A stretch of DNA of 42,764 nt from Treponema sp. (GTDB lineage: Bacteria; Spirochaetota; Spirochaetia; Treponematales; Treponemataceae), in contig JAEDCT010000021.1 of the NCBI GenBank assembly GCA_016294035.1, positions 1 to 42,764 of the forward strand, given 5' to 3'. The notes under the pieces were generated by a model. The model did not search any database and was not told where the DNA came from. It worked only from the letters and a program-made list of their open reading frames with translations. Each line of letters opens with the position of its first letter. Within the stretch, counting starts at the first letter, position 1. Made by a program: the position numbers and the translations under genes. Below, piece by piece: positions 1 to 8,293 of the stretch.

Positions 1-93
1 ACACAAGTTACCAGAGCAATAACACATTCACAAGTCATACGCAAGCCTCCCAAAAATAAATTCCAGCAAAAGCCAGTAGAGTTTGGGAGATAA
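1..93 (+). CDS. possible 3' end of a gene cut by the window edge
   Basis: Frame 1 is open from the first base to a TAA at 91-93 (30 codons, basic and Gln-rich, ending VEFGR). A second frame (from base 3) is open to 57-59, so the choice is uncertain. A terminator-like hairpin follows at 163-190, which fits a gene ending here. An 8-bp inverted repeat (CTCCCAAA at 47-54, TTTGGGAG at 82-89) lies inside. The product cannot be recognised, and this could equally be non-coding. Confidence 0.25.
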   Translation, partial: TQVTRAITHSQVIRKPPKNKFQQKPVEFGR

Positions 94-162
94 CCGCCAG
101 TTCAGGCACTTCCAAAGGCAATATAGCATAAATATTATATTTTTGTATAGTAGTGTTGAAAA

Positions 163-190
163 AGCTCTTCAGTTTCGAAGGGTCTTTTTT
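163..190 (+). terminator. Rho-independent terminator
   Basis: Stem AGCTCTTC (163-170) pairs with GAAGGGTCT (177-185) with one bulged T and a G-T pair, a 6-nt loop and a following T run. It probably ends the transcript entering from the left edge. Confidence 0.5.
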
Positions 191-198
191 ATATGAAA

Positions 199-227
199 TT
201 GTATTATCAGGGAATTGATATTATACT
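199..227 (+). promoter_or_regulatory. sigma-70-type promoter of the chitobiase-domain lipoprotein gene
   Basis: TTGTAT (199-204), 17-bp spacer, TATACT (222-227). It lies about 65 bp upstream of the start codon at 292 and after the terminator at 163-190. Confidence 0.5.
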
Positions 228-291
228 AATAATAGATGGAGTATTAATTAAATCGTTTTCTAAATTTGTTTAGATTGCCAGGAGGATATTA

Positions 292-1224
292 ATGAAAGCT
301 ATTAAGAAGATTCTTATGGGAATGATTGTTGCAACAGCAGTATTTGGCTTTTTGGGCTGTTCAGATTCGGGCACAGAGGAAGATTCAGGGCTTGAAACAA
401 TAATTCTTGCAGATGGATTCAGTACTTCAACTTCAAGAAAAGTAACAATGAAAGCAACTTCTGAAGGGGCTGCCGGTATCAGAATTTATACTGTTTATAC
501 ATTGGACGGTTCATTACCAGAGCTTAAGTTCCAGAAAGATGCATGGACAGCTGATGGATCTCCGGCACTGTCATTGAGTAACATCAGAAAGTATGTTGAT
601 TATGGAACTGCTGAATTGTATGAAAAGCCTATCACCTTGACTGAAACAACAAAGATTAATGCAGTTTCTTTCTATATGATTGTAACTGATCTATTACCAT
701 TTAAGACAGGTCCAGTTGCAACAGCAGATGTAGTTGTTAAGAAAGATGTTTCTGGAATTAATGATGCTCCAGCTCCACAAACAGGTAATCTTACATTCAA
801 GCTTGCATCAACTGGAAATACAATCACTACACATTATTTTGACACATCAGATAATCCGTTTGTGTATACATATAATGGAACTAAATATGAGCATTGTTAC
901 TATCAGTTCCAGTTCTCATGGAAGGGTACATCAAAAGGAAACTGGTATCTTTATGTAAGACAGCTTGGAAAGTCAAATCCAATCGGATATGTTTCAGCTG
1001 ATGGAAAAACAAATACAAACTTTCTGGCAAAGGGTGTTTATGAAGGTCCATGTTTGAATTCTTCTGATGGAACAGTTACAGACGGAACTTTGATTTTGAA
1101 AACATTGAAGGGAAATATTTTTGGTGAAGCAACAGTTTCAAACAGCTCATTTGAACTTGCAATTGACAGCAATACAGCAAATGAAACAGGAAACGTAGCA
1201 ACTGCTATTCAGGATGCAAAATAA
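292..1224 (+). CDS. lipoprotein with a chitobiase/hexosaminidase C-terminal-like domain
   Basis: A 310-residue exported lipoprotein. The N-terminus has a basic start, a hydrophobic stretch and a lipobox ending FLGC at residue 23, followed by an acidic Ser/Gly tether, so it should be membrane-anchored by lipidation. Around residues 60-130 the pattern YTLDGSLPE...YEKPITLTETTKINAVSF resembles the immunoglobulin-like CHB_HEX_C fold found on sugar-active surface proteins (typical motif YTxDGSxP). The rest is unrecognised and Thr/Asn/Gly-rich. The start is fixed by AGGAGG eight bases upstream. It is a single-gene unit with its own promoter and terminator. A carbohydrate-binding role is only inference. 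Confidence 0.75.
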   Translation: MKAIKKILMGMIVATAVFGFLGCSDSGTEEDSGLETIILADGFSTSTSRKVTMKATSEGAAGIRIYTVYTLDGSLPELKFQKDAWTADGSPALSLSNIRKYVDYGTAELYEKPITLTETTKINAVSFYMIVTDLLPFKTGPVATADVVVKKDVSGINDAPAPQTGNLTFKLASTGNTITTHYFDTSDNPFVYTYNGTKYEHCYYQFQFSWKGTSKGNWYLYVRQLGKSNPIGYVSADGKTNTNFLAKGVYEGPCLNSSDGTVTDGTLILKTLKGNIFGEATVSNSSFELAIDSNTANETGNVATAIQDAK

Positions 1225-1264
1225 CATTGTAGAATTCAAAAATCAGTAAATAACGAAAAAAATG

Positions 1265-1304
1265 AACTCGTCCAGTGCAATATGTATTGGGCGAGTTTTT
1301 TATT
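1265..1304 (+). terminator. Rho-independent terminator
   Basis: AACTCG-t-CCA (1265-1274) pairs with TTGG-g-CGAGTT, followed by TTTTTATTTT. It ends the lipoprotein transcript. Confidence 0.75.
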
Positions 1305-1405
1305 TTATGCATACCATAAAAGCTTTCAATTTTTCGTCATGTCTTTATCTATTTGCCGATATACTTAAAAAGGAATATAGTTAATTATATTCAGAGGTTG
1401 GAATA

Positions 1406-2746
1406 ATGAGAAAGTTGACTGAAGGAAATATAACCAGGCAGATTATATTGTTTATGTTGCCTTTTCTTCTTGGAAATGCACTTCAAAGATTCTATACATT
1501 ATGCGATACAATGATGGTTGGTCGTCTTCTTGGTCCTGATGCACTTTCCAGTGTTGGTTCTGCAGCAAATGTCGGAATGCTGCTGATTGTCATGGTAAAT
1601 GGATTTACAATGGGCTTTTCCATAATTACCGGGCAGTATTTTGGTGCAGGAAATGATCGGGAGCTAAAAAAGGCTCTGGCCGGATCTTATGTTTTGTCTT
1701 TAGCTATATGTATTGTTCTTGTTATCTTTGGATTGATTTTTGAAAAAGAAATCCTTGTATTGATAAATGTTCCTGCTGATCTTCTTGAGTTGTCTTCTGA
1801 ATACTTACGAATCATTATCTGGGGATTGTTTGCCTCGCTGGTTTATAACTTAATGGCTAATATGCTCAGATCCCTGGGTGACAGTATTGTTCCGCTTGTG
1901 TTCCTTGCAATCAGTTCAATAATGAATATTGGAATGGATTATTGTTTCATGAAATATTTCAATATGGGAGTTTCTGGAGCAGCTTTGGCAACTGTTATTT
2001 CACAGAGTATTTCTGGAATTGCCTGTGTGATTTTCTGCCTTTTCAAACGAAAGGAAATGATTGTTTCGGTTTCAGATTTTTCTTTCAGGGAAAACAAATT
2101 TGGAGACCTTATGCCTCAGGGAATATCAATGTCAATGATGTTGACTGTTGTTGCAGTTGGGTCAGTTATTTTGCAAAGCGGAATCAATTCTCTTGGAAAG
2201 GATGTAATTGCAGGTTATACGGCTGGAAGAAAATATCTTGAGTTCTTCATGCTTTTCCTTGCATCAATGGCGGGAACTGCATCAGCATTTACAAGTCAGA
2301 ATTATGGTGCAAAGAAGTATGACAGGATTATTTCAGGAGTAAGACAGTCAATTCTAATTTCCTGGGGAATGACCATTTTGTGTGTTATTGCAGTATATGC
2401 ATTTGGTCGTGAAATGGTTACATCAATTACTCGTTCAGATGTGTCTGAAAGCATTATTTCCCCAGGAATTGTTTATCTTAAATCAAACATACCGATTTTT
2501 ATTTTTCTAAGCGTTCTTCTGGTTGGACGAAGTGTACTTCAGGGAATGAACAAGAAGAAAACTCCGGTTGTGGCAAGTGTCATGGAACTTATAGTTAAGA
2601 TAATTGCTGTTAAGGTATTTGTTCCAATGATGGGATTTTGGGCAATCTGTATTGCTGAGCCAATTATATGGATTCTTGGAGCATTCTGGGTATATCCGGT
2701 TTTTGTATTTTCCATCAGGAAGCTCAGGAAGATGGAAAATCAGTAG
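1406..2746 (+). CDS. MATE family efflux transporter
   Basis: A 446-residue inner-membrane protein of normal MATE length, made of about twelve hydrophobic segments in two similar halves. The N-terminus (TEGNITRQIILFMLPFLLGNALQRFYTLCDTMMVGRLLGPDALSSVG) is the classic MATE opening, and GVSGAALATVISQ and TASAFTSQNYGAKKYDRI are typical conserved segments. The family exports cationic drugs or metabolites by Na+ or H+ antiport; the substrate cannot be read from the sequence. GAGG lies 9 bases before the ATG. A TATACT (1360-1365) could be its -10, but the matching -35 is poor. No partner gene is adjacent. Confidence 0.9.
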   Translation: MRKLTEGNITRQIILFMLPFLLGNALQRFYTLCDTMMVGRLLGPDALSSVGSAANVGMLLIVMVNGFTMGFSIITGQYFGAGNDRELKKALAGSYVLSLAICIVLVIFGLIFEKEILVLINVPADLLELSSEYLRIIIWGLFASLVYNLMANMLRSLGDSIVPLVFLAISSIMNIGMDYCFMKYFNMGVSGAALATVISQSISGIACVIFCLFKRKEMIVSVSDFSFRENKFGDLMPQGISMSMMLTVVAVGSVILQSGINSLGKDVIAGYTAGRKYLEFFMLFLASMAGTASAFTSQNYGAKKYDRIISGVRQSILISWGMTILCVIAVYAFGREMVTSITRSDVSESIISPGIVYLKSNIPIFIFLSVLLVGRSVLQGMNKKKTPVVASVMELIVKIIAVKVFVPMMGFWAICIAEPIIWILGAFWVYPVFVFSIRKLRKMENQ

Positions 2747-2824
2747 AACAGTTGATGCAATAGGAATATAGTATAGGTAGAGACGTTTTATCAATAAAAA
2801 TTTTTTTTACAATGGGGTAAAAAA

Positions 2825-4588
2825 ATGAACGGATTGGTATTGCTGGTTATTTGTATTGCAGTACTTGCTTTGGGCTATCTTTTTTACGGAAGATGGCTTT
2901 GTAAGCAGTGGGGTGTTGGAGAGGAAGACAAAGAGACTCCAGCACATGAATTGGAAGACGGAGTAGACTATGTTCCAGCTTCTGCTCCTGTTTTGATGGG
3001 TCACCATTTTTCATCAATTGCCGGTGCTGGTCCAATTACAGGTCCAATTGCTGCTGCAATGTTTGGATGGGTTCCTGTTGTTTTGTGGATTCTTGTCGGG
3101 GGAATTTTCTTTGGTGGTGTTCATGACTTTGGTGCTCTTGTAGCTTCTATTCGTCATAAGGGTCAGTCAATCGGTGAAATCATCAATGTAAACATGAGTA
3201 AGCGTGCAAAGCGTTTGTTCATTATTTTTTCTTACCTGACATTGATTCTTGTTGTTGCTGCATTTGCTTCAATCGTTGCAAATACATTCAGCGCAACATT
3301 TACAGAAACTGGTGCAGTTGATTTTGTTAAGTCTACATCAAATTCAACAGTTGCAATGGTAAGCATTTTGTTTATCGTAATTGCAATTATCTTTGGTTTT
3401 GTTGTTAATAAGACTTCAGCAAGAAACAATATGGTTCTTGCAAGTATTCTGGGAATTGCTGCAATTGTTGCATGTATTGCAATCGGAATGAAATTTCATC
3501 CATTGTATTTTTCTAACACAACATGGATGGTTATTGTTGGTGTTTACATTGCAGTTGCTTCCGTTGCTCCGGTTTGGATTCTTCTTCAGCCACGCGATTT
3601 CTTGAGTTCATTCCTTCTTTATTCAATGCTTGCCATAGCTTTTATTGGTGTAATTGCTGCCCGCCCAGATCTTTCTGCAGTTAATCCAGATACTGGAAAA
3701 ATGTATTTCCCGGCTTTCACTGGATTTGCTCTTGATATTTTAGACAAAGAAGGAAATGTTGTTGGACATAATTACATGTTCCCGATTCTTTTCACAACTG
3801 TAGCATGTGGAGCAATTTCAGGATTCCACTCACTTGTTTCTTCTGGAACAACTTCTAAGCAGCTGGATAAGGAAAAGCATGCAAAGCCTATTGCTTATGG
3901 TGGAATGCTTCTGGAATGTGTTCTTGCTATTCTTACAATTTGTGCTATTGCCTATGCCCGTCAGACAGGACATACAAAGGGTGCAACAGATATTTTTGCA
4001 GGCGGAATTTCTGCAATGTGTGCAAAGGTTCCTGGTTGTGCTGGACTTAAAAACATTCTTTATACACTTCTTGTTTTGACTTATTCAGCATTCTGTCTTA
4101 CATCACTTGATACAGCAACACGTCTTGCCCGCTTTATGTTCCAGGAATTCTGGCTTGAGCCTGGTCAGACTGTAAAGGATATTACAAGCGGATGGAAGAA
4201 AATTGTTGTTAATCCATATTTTGCAACAATTCTTACAGTTGTTCTTGGAATTGCATTGGGTATGACAGGTTGGAGCAAGATCTGGGGTCTCTTTGGTGCA
4301 TCAAATCAGCTTCTTGCTGGAATCGGACTTCTTGCAGTAGCAACATGGCTTGGAAACATTGGCAGAAACAACAAGATGTTCCTTATTCCAATGGGATTCA
4401 TGATTATCGTAACAATTTCTTCACTTACTATTACATTGATAAATCAGTTAAAGATTATTCTTGCAGGAGGCGCTGAGTGGGGTCCATATGCCCAGGTTAT
4501 TCTTGCAGCATTTATGATTATACTTTCAGTTATTCTTGTAATTGAAGGTGTAATTACAATTATAAGTGCAAATAAAAAGAAAGCATAA
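2825..4588 (+). CDS. cstA: CstA family carbon starvation protein / pyruvate transporter
   Basis: A 587-residue polytopic membrane protein. The conserved CstA signature is visible near the N-terminus (VPASAPVLMGHHFSSIAGAGPITGPI), followed by FGWVPVVLWILVGGIFFGGVHDFGAL and later GFHSLVSSGTTSKQL and TSLDTATRLARF. Family members in enteric bacteria take up pyruvate or peptides on carbon limitation. This one is of the shorter type that lacks the long C-terminal part of E. coli CstA. GGGG lies 8 bases before the start. It is monocistronic: a strong terminator follows. The partner YbdD-like small protein seen in some species is absent. Confidence 0.9.
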   Translation: MNGLVLLVICIAVLALGYLFYGRWLCKQWGVGEEDKETPAHELEDGVDYVPASAPVLMGHHFSSIAGAGPITGPIAAAMFGWVPVVLWILVGGIFFGGVHDFGALVASIRHKGQSIGEIINVNMSKRAKRLFIIFSYLTLILVVAAFASIVANTFSATFTETGAVDFVKSTSNSTVAMVSILFIVIAIIFGFVVNKTSARNNMVLASILGIAAIVACIAIGMKFHPLYFSNTTWMVIVGVYIAVASVAPVWILLQPRDFLSSFLLYSMLAIAFIGVIAARPDLSAVNPDTGKMYFPAFTGFALDILDKEGNVVGHNYMFPILFTTVACGAISGFHSLVSSGTTSKQLDKEKHAKPIAYGGMLLECVLAILTICAIAYARQTGHTKGATDIFAGGISAMCAKVPGCAGLKNILYTLLVLTYSAFCLTSLDTATRLARFMFQEFWLEPGQTVKDITSGWKKIVVNPYFATILTVVLGIALGMTGWSKIWGLFGASNQLLAGIGLLAVATWLGNIGRNNKMFLIPMGFMIIVTISSLTITLINQLKIILAGGAEWGPYAQVILAAFMIILSVILVIEGVITIISANKKKA

Positions 4589-4635
4589 TTGATGTTTTTT
4601 TCTATTGGCATAAACTGATAAAACAATGATTTTTG

Positions 4636-4672
4636 AACTGCAGGTATTTATTGATGCCTGCAGTTTTTTTTG
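4636..4672 (+). terminator. Rho-independent terminator after cstA
   Basis: Perfect 9-bp stem AACTGCAGG (4636-4644) / CCTGCAGTT (4657-4665) with a 12-nt loop and an eight-T tail. Confidence 0.9.
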
Positions 4673-4697
4673 CCTGCCGCGAATTCTGTGGTAAAAT
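4670..4697 (+). promoter_or_regulatory. candidate promoter of the uridine phosphorylase gene
   Basis: TTGCCT (4670-4675), 16-bp spacer, TAAAAT (4692-4697). The -35 overlaps the T tail of the cstA terminator, and the gene starts 55 bases downstream. Confidence 0.4.
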
Positions 4698-4752
4698 GTA
4701 TGAGAAGAAATAATCAGATATGGAAGAATAGTATTTACCAGGAGGAAATTAT

Positions 4753-5529
4753 ATGCAGGAAATGGAAAAACAGTTTCACATTCATTGTGTTGAAGGTGAT
4801 GTTGGTCGCTATGTAATTTTGCCGGGAGATCCTGGAAGATGTGAATCCATTGCGAAATTATTTGATGATGCGCATTTTGTTGCCTCAAACCGGGAGTTTA
4901 ATATCTGGACTGGAACATTGATGGGCGAAAAAGTATCAGTTTGCTCAACTGGTATTGGTGGTCCGTCAGCATCAATTGCAATGGAAGAACTACATAACAT
5001 TGGTGCAGATACATTTATACGAGTTGGTACTTGTGGTGGAATTGATATAGATGTAAAAAGCGGAGACATAGTTGTTGCAACTGGAGCGATTCGGTATGAG
5101 CATACCAGTCAGGAATATGCTCCTATTGAATATCCGGCTGTTCCAGATTTTGGAATAACAACTGCGCTGGTTCAGGCCTGTAAGAATCTTGGAAAAAGGT
5201 TTACTACTGGTGTTGTGCAGAATAAGGATTCGTTTTATGGGCAGCACAGTCCTGAAAAATCACCGGTTTATTATGAATTGCTGCAGAAATGGGAATCATG
5301 GAAGCGGCTTGGCGTAAAGGCCAGTGAAATGGAAAGTGCTGCGTTGTTTGTGGTTTCATCTGCTTTGAAATGTCGTTGTGGAAGCTGCTTTCATGTAATA
5401 TGGAATCAGGAACGTGAAAAACTTGGACTGGATCAGGATATGAGCGAAGATACAAGTTCTGCAGTCAAGGTTGGAGTAGAGGCATTGAAACTCATAATTG
5501 AAGAGGATAGAAAAACGAACGGTAAGTAG
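4753..5529 (+). CDS. udp: uridine phosphorylase
   Basis: A 258-residue cytoplasmic nucleoside phosphorylase that converts uridine and phosphate to uracil and ribose-1-phosphate. Recognised by close agreement with E. coli Udp: phosphate-binding PGDPGR (residues 24-29), NREFNIWTG, CSTGIGGPSASIAMEEL, FIRVGTCGG and the nucleoside-binding KASEMESAALFVV. Length matches the family. A perfect AGGAGG precedes the ATG. The gene is alone in its transcript and belongs with cdd and pyrE elsewhere in the window as pyrimidine salvage. Its 3' flank carries a copy of the AACTAACGTTCGTTT repeat. Confidence 0.92.
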   Translation: MQEMEKQFHIHCVEGDVGRYVILPGDPGRCESIAKLFDDAHFVASNREFNIWTGTLMGEKVSVCSTGIGGPSASIAMEELHNIGADTFIRVGTCGGIDIDVKSGDIVVATGAIRYEHTSQEYAPIEYPAVPDFGITTALVQACKNLGKRFTTGVVQNKDSFYGQHSPEKSPVYYELLQKWESWKRLGVKASEMESAALFVVSSALKCRCGSCFHVIWNQEREKLGLDQDMSEDTSSAVKVGVEALKLIIEEDRKTNGK

Positions 5530-5566
5530 AATATAACGTTCAAGAAATATAGATTCAATATGTTTT

Positions 5567-5580
5567 AACGAACGTTAGTT
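5567..5580 (-). repeat. AACTAACGTTCGTT motif, copy 1
   Basis: Minus-strand AACTAACGTTCGTT, an imperfect palindrome built as AAC-n-AACGTT-n-GTT. It lies 38 bases after the udp stop codon and before a bidirectional hairpin. A degenerate TAACGTTC also occurs at about 5533-5540. It could be a regulator-binding site or a short dispersed repeat. Confidence 0.6.
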
Positions 5581-5608
5581 TTAGAAATCAAAAAAAATGC
5601 TGAAAAAA

Positions 5609-5645
5609 CCCATAGTTAGCCGTAAATCTGACTATGGGCTTTGTT
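5609..5645. terminator. bidirectional terminator between udp and the alkylation-repair gene
   Basis: Perfect 8-bp stem CCCATAGT (5609-5616) / ACTATGGG (5631-5638), with an A run on the left and a T-rich tail on the right. It serves the two convergent genes. Confidence 0.75.
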
Positions 5646-5669
5646 ATCAATGAATAAAAAAAATATGTA

Positions 5670-5683
5670 AACGAACGTTAGTT
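5670..5683 (-). repeat. AACTAACGTTCGTT motif, copy 2
   Basis: The minus-strand copy reads AACTAACGTTCGTTT. It overlaps the stop codon of the alkylation-repair gene (AAC TAA CGT TCG). It is in the same orientation as copy 1, 103 bp away, with the terminator hairpin between them. Confidence 0.6.
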
Positions 5684-6370
5684 AGAAACTTTAAGCTTAA
5701 CCAGGTAGTTTTTGTGATCTTCAGAAACCCTAAAACTTTCTTTTGCCTTCTGGATTGTTTTATTATGCACCCAGGGTGAAAGCTTTTTTTCTTCAATTAT
5801 TTTAACTGTAGATTCCCATTGTTTGGCAAGAGCAGTGGCAAAATACCAGGCCTGCATCATGTTAATATAATACTCTTCACTTCTGATTTTACAGATTGTT
5901 TCAAGGTGATCTTTGTTGAAGCCTTCATCAAGAAAATATGTCATAAAGCAATTAATTCCGTAGCGAACAGTGTAGGTTTCCTTGCTTTTGATCCATGATT
6001 TTGCTTTTGTAAGAATCTCGTCAGTATGTTTCTTGAAAACTTTTGGATGGCAGGTATCACAAACAGCCCAGTTATCAATGAAAGGAAGAAATCTTTCAAA
6101 TTGAATCAGGCAAACATCAAAATCCTTAATACATTCAATCAGAAAACAATGTAATAAATTTTCTTCAAGATATTTATGAGGCAACGATTTGAAAAAATCA
6201 ACAATCTTATAATCATCTTTGTTTTTGAAAAGATCCTTTGCCATTGCCCTTAGTACTGGAACTCTTACCCCAATAATGGATTTAGGATCAATATTCGGGA
6301 CGATTTTTTCATTGAATTTCTTGTAATCCTGATCCTGTTTTTCAAATAATAGTTTTTGTATCTTAGTCAA
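5678..6370 (-). CDS. DNA alkylation repair protein (AlkD-like HEAT-repeat fold)
   Basis: A protein of about 230 residues of the DNA_alkylation family, whose AlkD-type members remove N3- and N7-alkylated bases without base flipping. Visible family features are the N-terminal QKLLFEKQDQDYKKFNEKIVPNIDP, GVRVPVLRAMAK, DNWAVCDTCHPKVF and TVRYGINCFMTYFL, with all-helical composition. The start is ambiguous: TTG at 6370 has GAGG six bases upstream and overlaps the end of the preceding regulator gene by only 8 bases, while ATG codons at 6388 and 6382 lack a ribosome site. Co-transcribed with the XRE regulator, so probably translationally coupled to it. Confidence 0.8.
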   Translation of the reverse strand: MTKIQKLLFEKQDQDYKKFNEKIVPNIDPKSIIGVRVPVLRAMAKDLFKNKDDYKIVDFFKSLPHKYLEENLLHCFLIECIKDFDVCLIQFERFLPFIDNWAVCDTCHPKVFKKHTDEILTKAKSWIKSKETYTVRYGINCFMTYFLDEGFNKDHLETICKIRSEEYYINMMQAWYFATALAKQWESTVKIIEEKKLSPWVHNKTIQKAKESFRVSEDHKNYLVKLKVSN

Positions 6371-6932
6371 TTTTTTCCTCATTGTCATGACGTTCAATTA
6401 TTCCGCAGATTGCATAATAAACTGGAATTGTAACAAAAATAATCCAGCCAGGGTGCAAGTAATTGAAATATCTTAATCCCATGAAAATAATTACGCATAA
6501 AACTGGATAAGCGAATTTGGATGGTGATTTTTTAATGATTGCTGCTGAAAGTGATCCGCTTAGTGGCAGGAGAAGGAAAATGATCCACCCCGGATGCCAC
6601 ATACTGTGAACTAATCCCAGATATAGGAATATGCTCATTGAAACAACAAGTGAAATCAATCCAATAAGTTCTGTTGTTTTGCTATTTGATTTTTCTGTGG
6701 ATTTTTTTTCAGTAGAGTTTTTTTGTTCTGAATCAACCATCTTATTTCCAACAAGAAAATCAATAGATACATTGAAAAGTTTTGCAATTGCTATCAGATT
6801 TTCTGTGTCTGGAAGTGATTCATTGTTTTCCCATTTTGAAATTGCCTGTCTTGAGATATTTAGTTTTTCTGCAAGCTCTTCTTGGGAAATTCCATTTTCT
6901 TTGCGAAGCTTAGATAATTTTTCTCCAATCAT
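6363..6932 (-). CDS. XRE-family regulator with C-terminal membrane domain
   Basis: 189 residues. Residues 1-65 are a clear Cro/C1-type helix-turn-helix (GEKLSKLRKENGISQEELAEKLNISRQAISKWENNESLPD). After a Lys/Ser/Glu-rich linker, residues 90-180 hold four hydrophobic segments with a repeated HPGWIIF motif, so the regulator is probably tethered to the membrane. GGGAG precedes the ATG. It sits head-to-head with the nagZ-like gene, with a short inverted repeat (7023-7037) between them that may be its operator. The ligand or signal is unknown. It overlaps the alkylation-repair gene downstream. Confidence 0.85.
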   Translation of the reverse strand: MIGEKLSKLRKENGISQEELAEKLNISRQAISKWENNESLPDTENLIAIAKLFNVSIDFLVGNKMVDSEQKNSTEKKSTEKSNSKTTELIGLISLVVSMSIFLYLGLVHSMWHPGWIIFLLLPLSGSLSAAIIKKSPSKFAYPVLCVIIFMGLRYFNYLHPGWIIFVTIPVYYAICGIIERHDNEEKID

Positions 6933-6962
6933 TTTTTACTCCCATAAAAAGTCATCATGTAA

Positions 6963-6991
6963 AATATATAATAATCCCCTGGAGCAGGCAA
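6963..6991 (-). promoter_or_regulatory. promoter of the XRE regulator operon
   Basis: Minus strand TTGCCT (6991-6986), 17-bp spacer, TATATT (6968-6963), about 30 bases upstream of the start codon. Confidence 0.5.
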
Positions 6992-7022
6992 GAAAATTAA
7001 TTTTACATTTATATATATTTTC

Positions 7023-7037
7023 GCAACTATAGGTTGC
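7023..7037. promoter_or_regulatory. inverted repeat, possible operator
   Basis: GCAAC-TATAG-GTTGC, perfect 5-bp arms with a 5-bp centre, in the divergent intergenic region between the XRE regulator and the nagZ-like gene. XRE proteins commonly bind short inverted repeats next to their own gene; assignment here is inference. Confidence 0.35.
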
Positions 7038-7088
7038 ATTTTCTTTTTTTGGGATTTATTTAATTGAGAATTTCAGTAAAATAAATAT

Positions 7089-8258
7089 ATGAAGTTTATT
7101 AGATTGTGTACAGCTTTTAGTTTGTTTGTTTTTTGTTCGTGTACCTCAGTGAAAAATATTCAAAAAAATACTGATGACGTAGACTTGGATCGGTATTCGA
7201 AAGAAATAGTTTCTGCAATAAAAGGAATGACAGTCAGGGAAAAAATCGGGCAAATGTTTTGTGTTGTTCCAGAAAATTTTGACTTTAATTTGTCGCAGAA
7301 GCAAATTGATATGGATACTGTTCCTTCAAGCTGTATGGTTTCTGCAGAAATGAAAAAGAATTTTAAGCAGTATCCGGTTGGTGGAATTATCTATTTCAGA
7401 AAAAATCTGGAATCTCCTGAGCAGATAAAAAAAATGATGAATGATTTTGATTCGGTGTCAAAAGTGCCGTTGATTCATAGTACGGATGAAGAAGGTGGTC
7501 GGGTTGCAAGAGTTGCTCGGGTTGAAAAGTTTGAGACAAAAAAAACTGGTCCTGCCCTTAAAGTAAAAGATCCAGAAAAGATGGGGAATGAAATAGGCAC
7601 GTATTTGAAGAAATATGGATTTAATGTTGATTTTGCTCCGGTTGCTGATGTTTGGACTAACCCAAAAAATGCAGTAATTGGTGACAGAGCATTTTCTACT
7701 GATCCCGAAGAAGCTGGTGAAAAGGTTGCAATGGCAATTTCTGGATTTCATGATGCGGGAGTTAAAGTTGCAATAAAGCATTTCCCCGGTCACGGAGACA
7801 CAAAGGCTGATTCTCATAATGGAACTGCCAAAAGCTATAAGACCTGGAAAAAAATGAAGAAGTGCGAAATGATCCCATTCAAAAGAGGAATTGAAAGTGG
7901 TGCAGATATGGTTATGGTCGCCCATATTAAAACTCCACTTGCATCCAGAGATGGTCTACCGGCAAGTTTGTCTTCAACCTGGATTACAGAAAGATTGCGT
8001 GAGGAACTGGGTTTTGACGGAGTAGTTATAACAGATGCAATGGGAATGAAGGCTTTGAGTTCCAGCTATACTTCACTTGAAAGTTCACTAATGGCAATTG
8101 ATGCTGGAGTTGATATACTGCTGATGCCTCATGATTTTACAAAAACATTTGATGAATTGGTTTCTGCTGTGGAATCTGGAAAAATTTCTGAAAGTCGAAT
8201 TGATGAAAGTGTTGCCAGAATACTAAAGATGAAATCAGGATTCAAAAAAAATAATTAA
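7089..8258 (+). CDS. nagZ: GH3 beta-N-acetylhexosaminidase-like lipoprotein (NagZ-type)
   Basis: A 389-residue glycoside hydrolase family 3 enzyme, likely removing terminal N-acetylglucosamine from muropeptides or chitooligosaccharides. NagZ features are IYFRKNLESPEQI, DEEGGRV (residues 133-139), NVDFAPVADVW, GDRAFSTDPEEA, the KHFPGHGDT loop with the acid/base His-Asp (230-238), and the nucleophile Asp in VVITDAMGM (D316). Unlike cytoplasmic NagZ it begins with a signal peptide and a lipobox-like FCSC (Cys18), so it should be surface- or periplasm-anchored. No clear Shine-Dalgarno is seen. sfsA follows 35 bases later. Confidence 0.85.
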   Translation: MKFIRLCTAFSLFVFCSCTSVKNIQKNTDDVDLDRYSKEIVSAIKGMTVREKIGQMFCVVPENFDFNLSQKQIDMDTVPSSCMVSAEMKKNFKQYPVGGIIYFRKNLESPEQIKKMMNDFDSVSKVPLIHSTDEEGGRVARVARVEKFETKKTGPALKVKDPEKMGNEIGTYLKKYGFNVDFAPVADVWTNPKNAVIGDRAFSTDPEEAGEKVAMAISGFHDAGVKVAIKHFPGHGDTKADSHNGTAKSYKTWKKMKKCEMIPFKRGIESGADMVMVAHIKTPLASRDGLPASLSSTWITERLREELGFDGVVITDAMGMKALSSSYTSLESSLMAIDAGVDILLMPHDFTKTFDELVSAVESGKISESRIDESVARILKMKSGFKKNN

Positions 8259-8293
8259 GTTAGCTTAAAATAATTCAGCATATAAGTTGAAAT

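Noticed and set aside
5533..5690. Possible integron attC-like recombination sites suggested by GTTAG and AAC motifs, since Treponema denticola has a chromosomal integron
   Set aside because: The core RYYYAAC/GTTRRRY pairs do not form, no integrase gene is present and the flanking genes are not cassette-like. The motif is better treated as an operator or short repeat.
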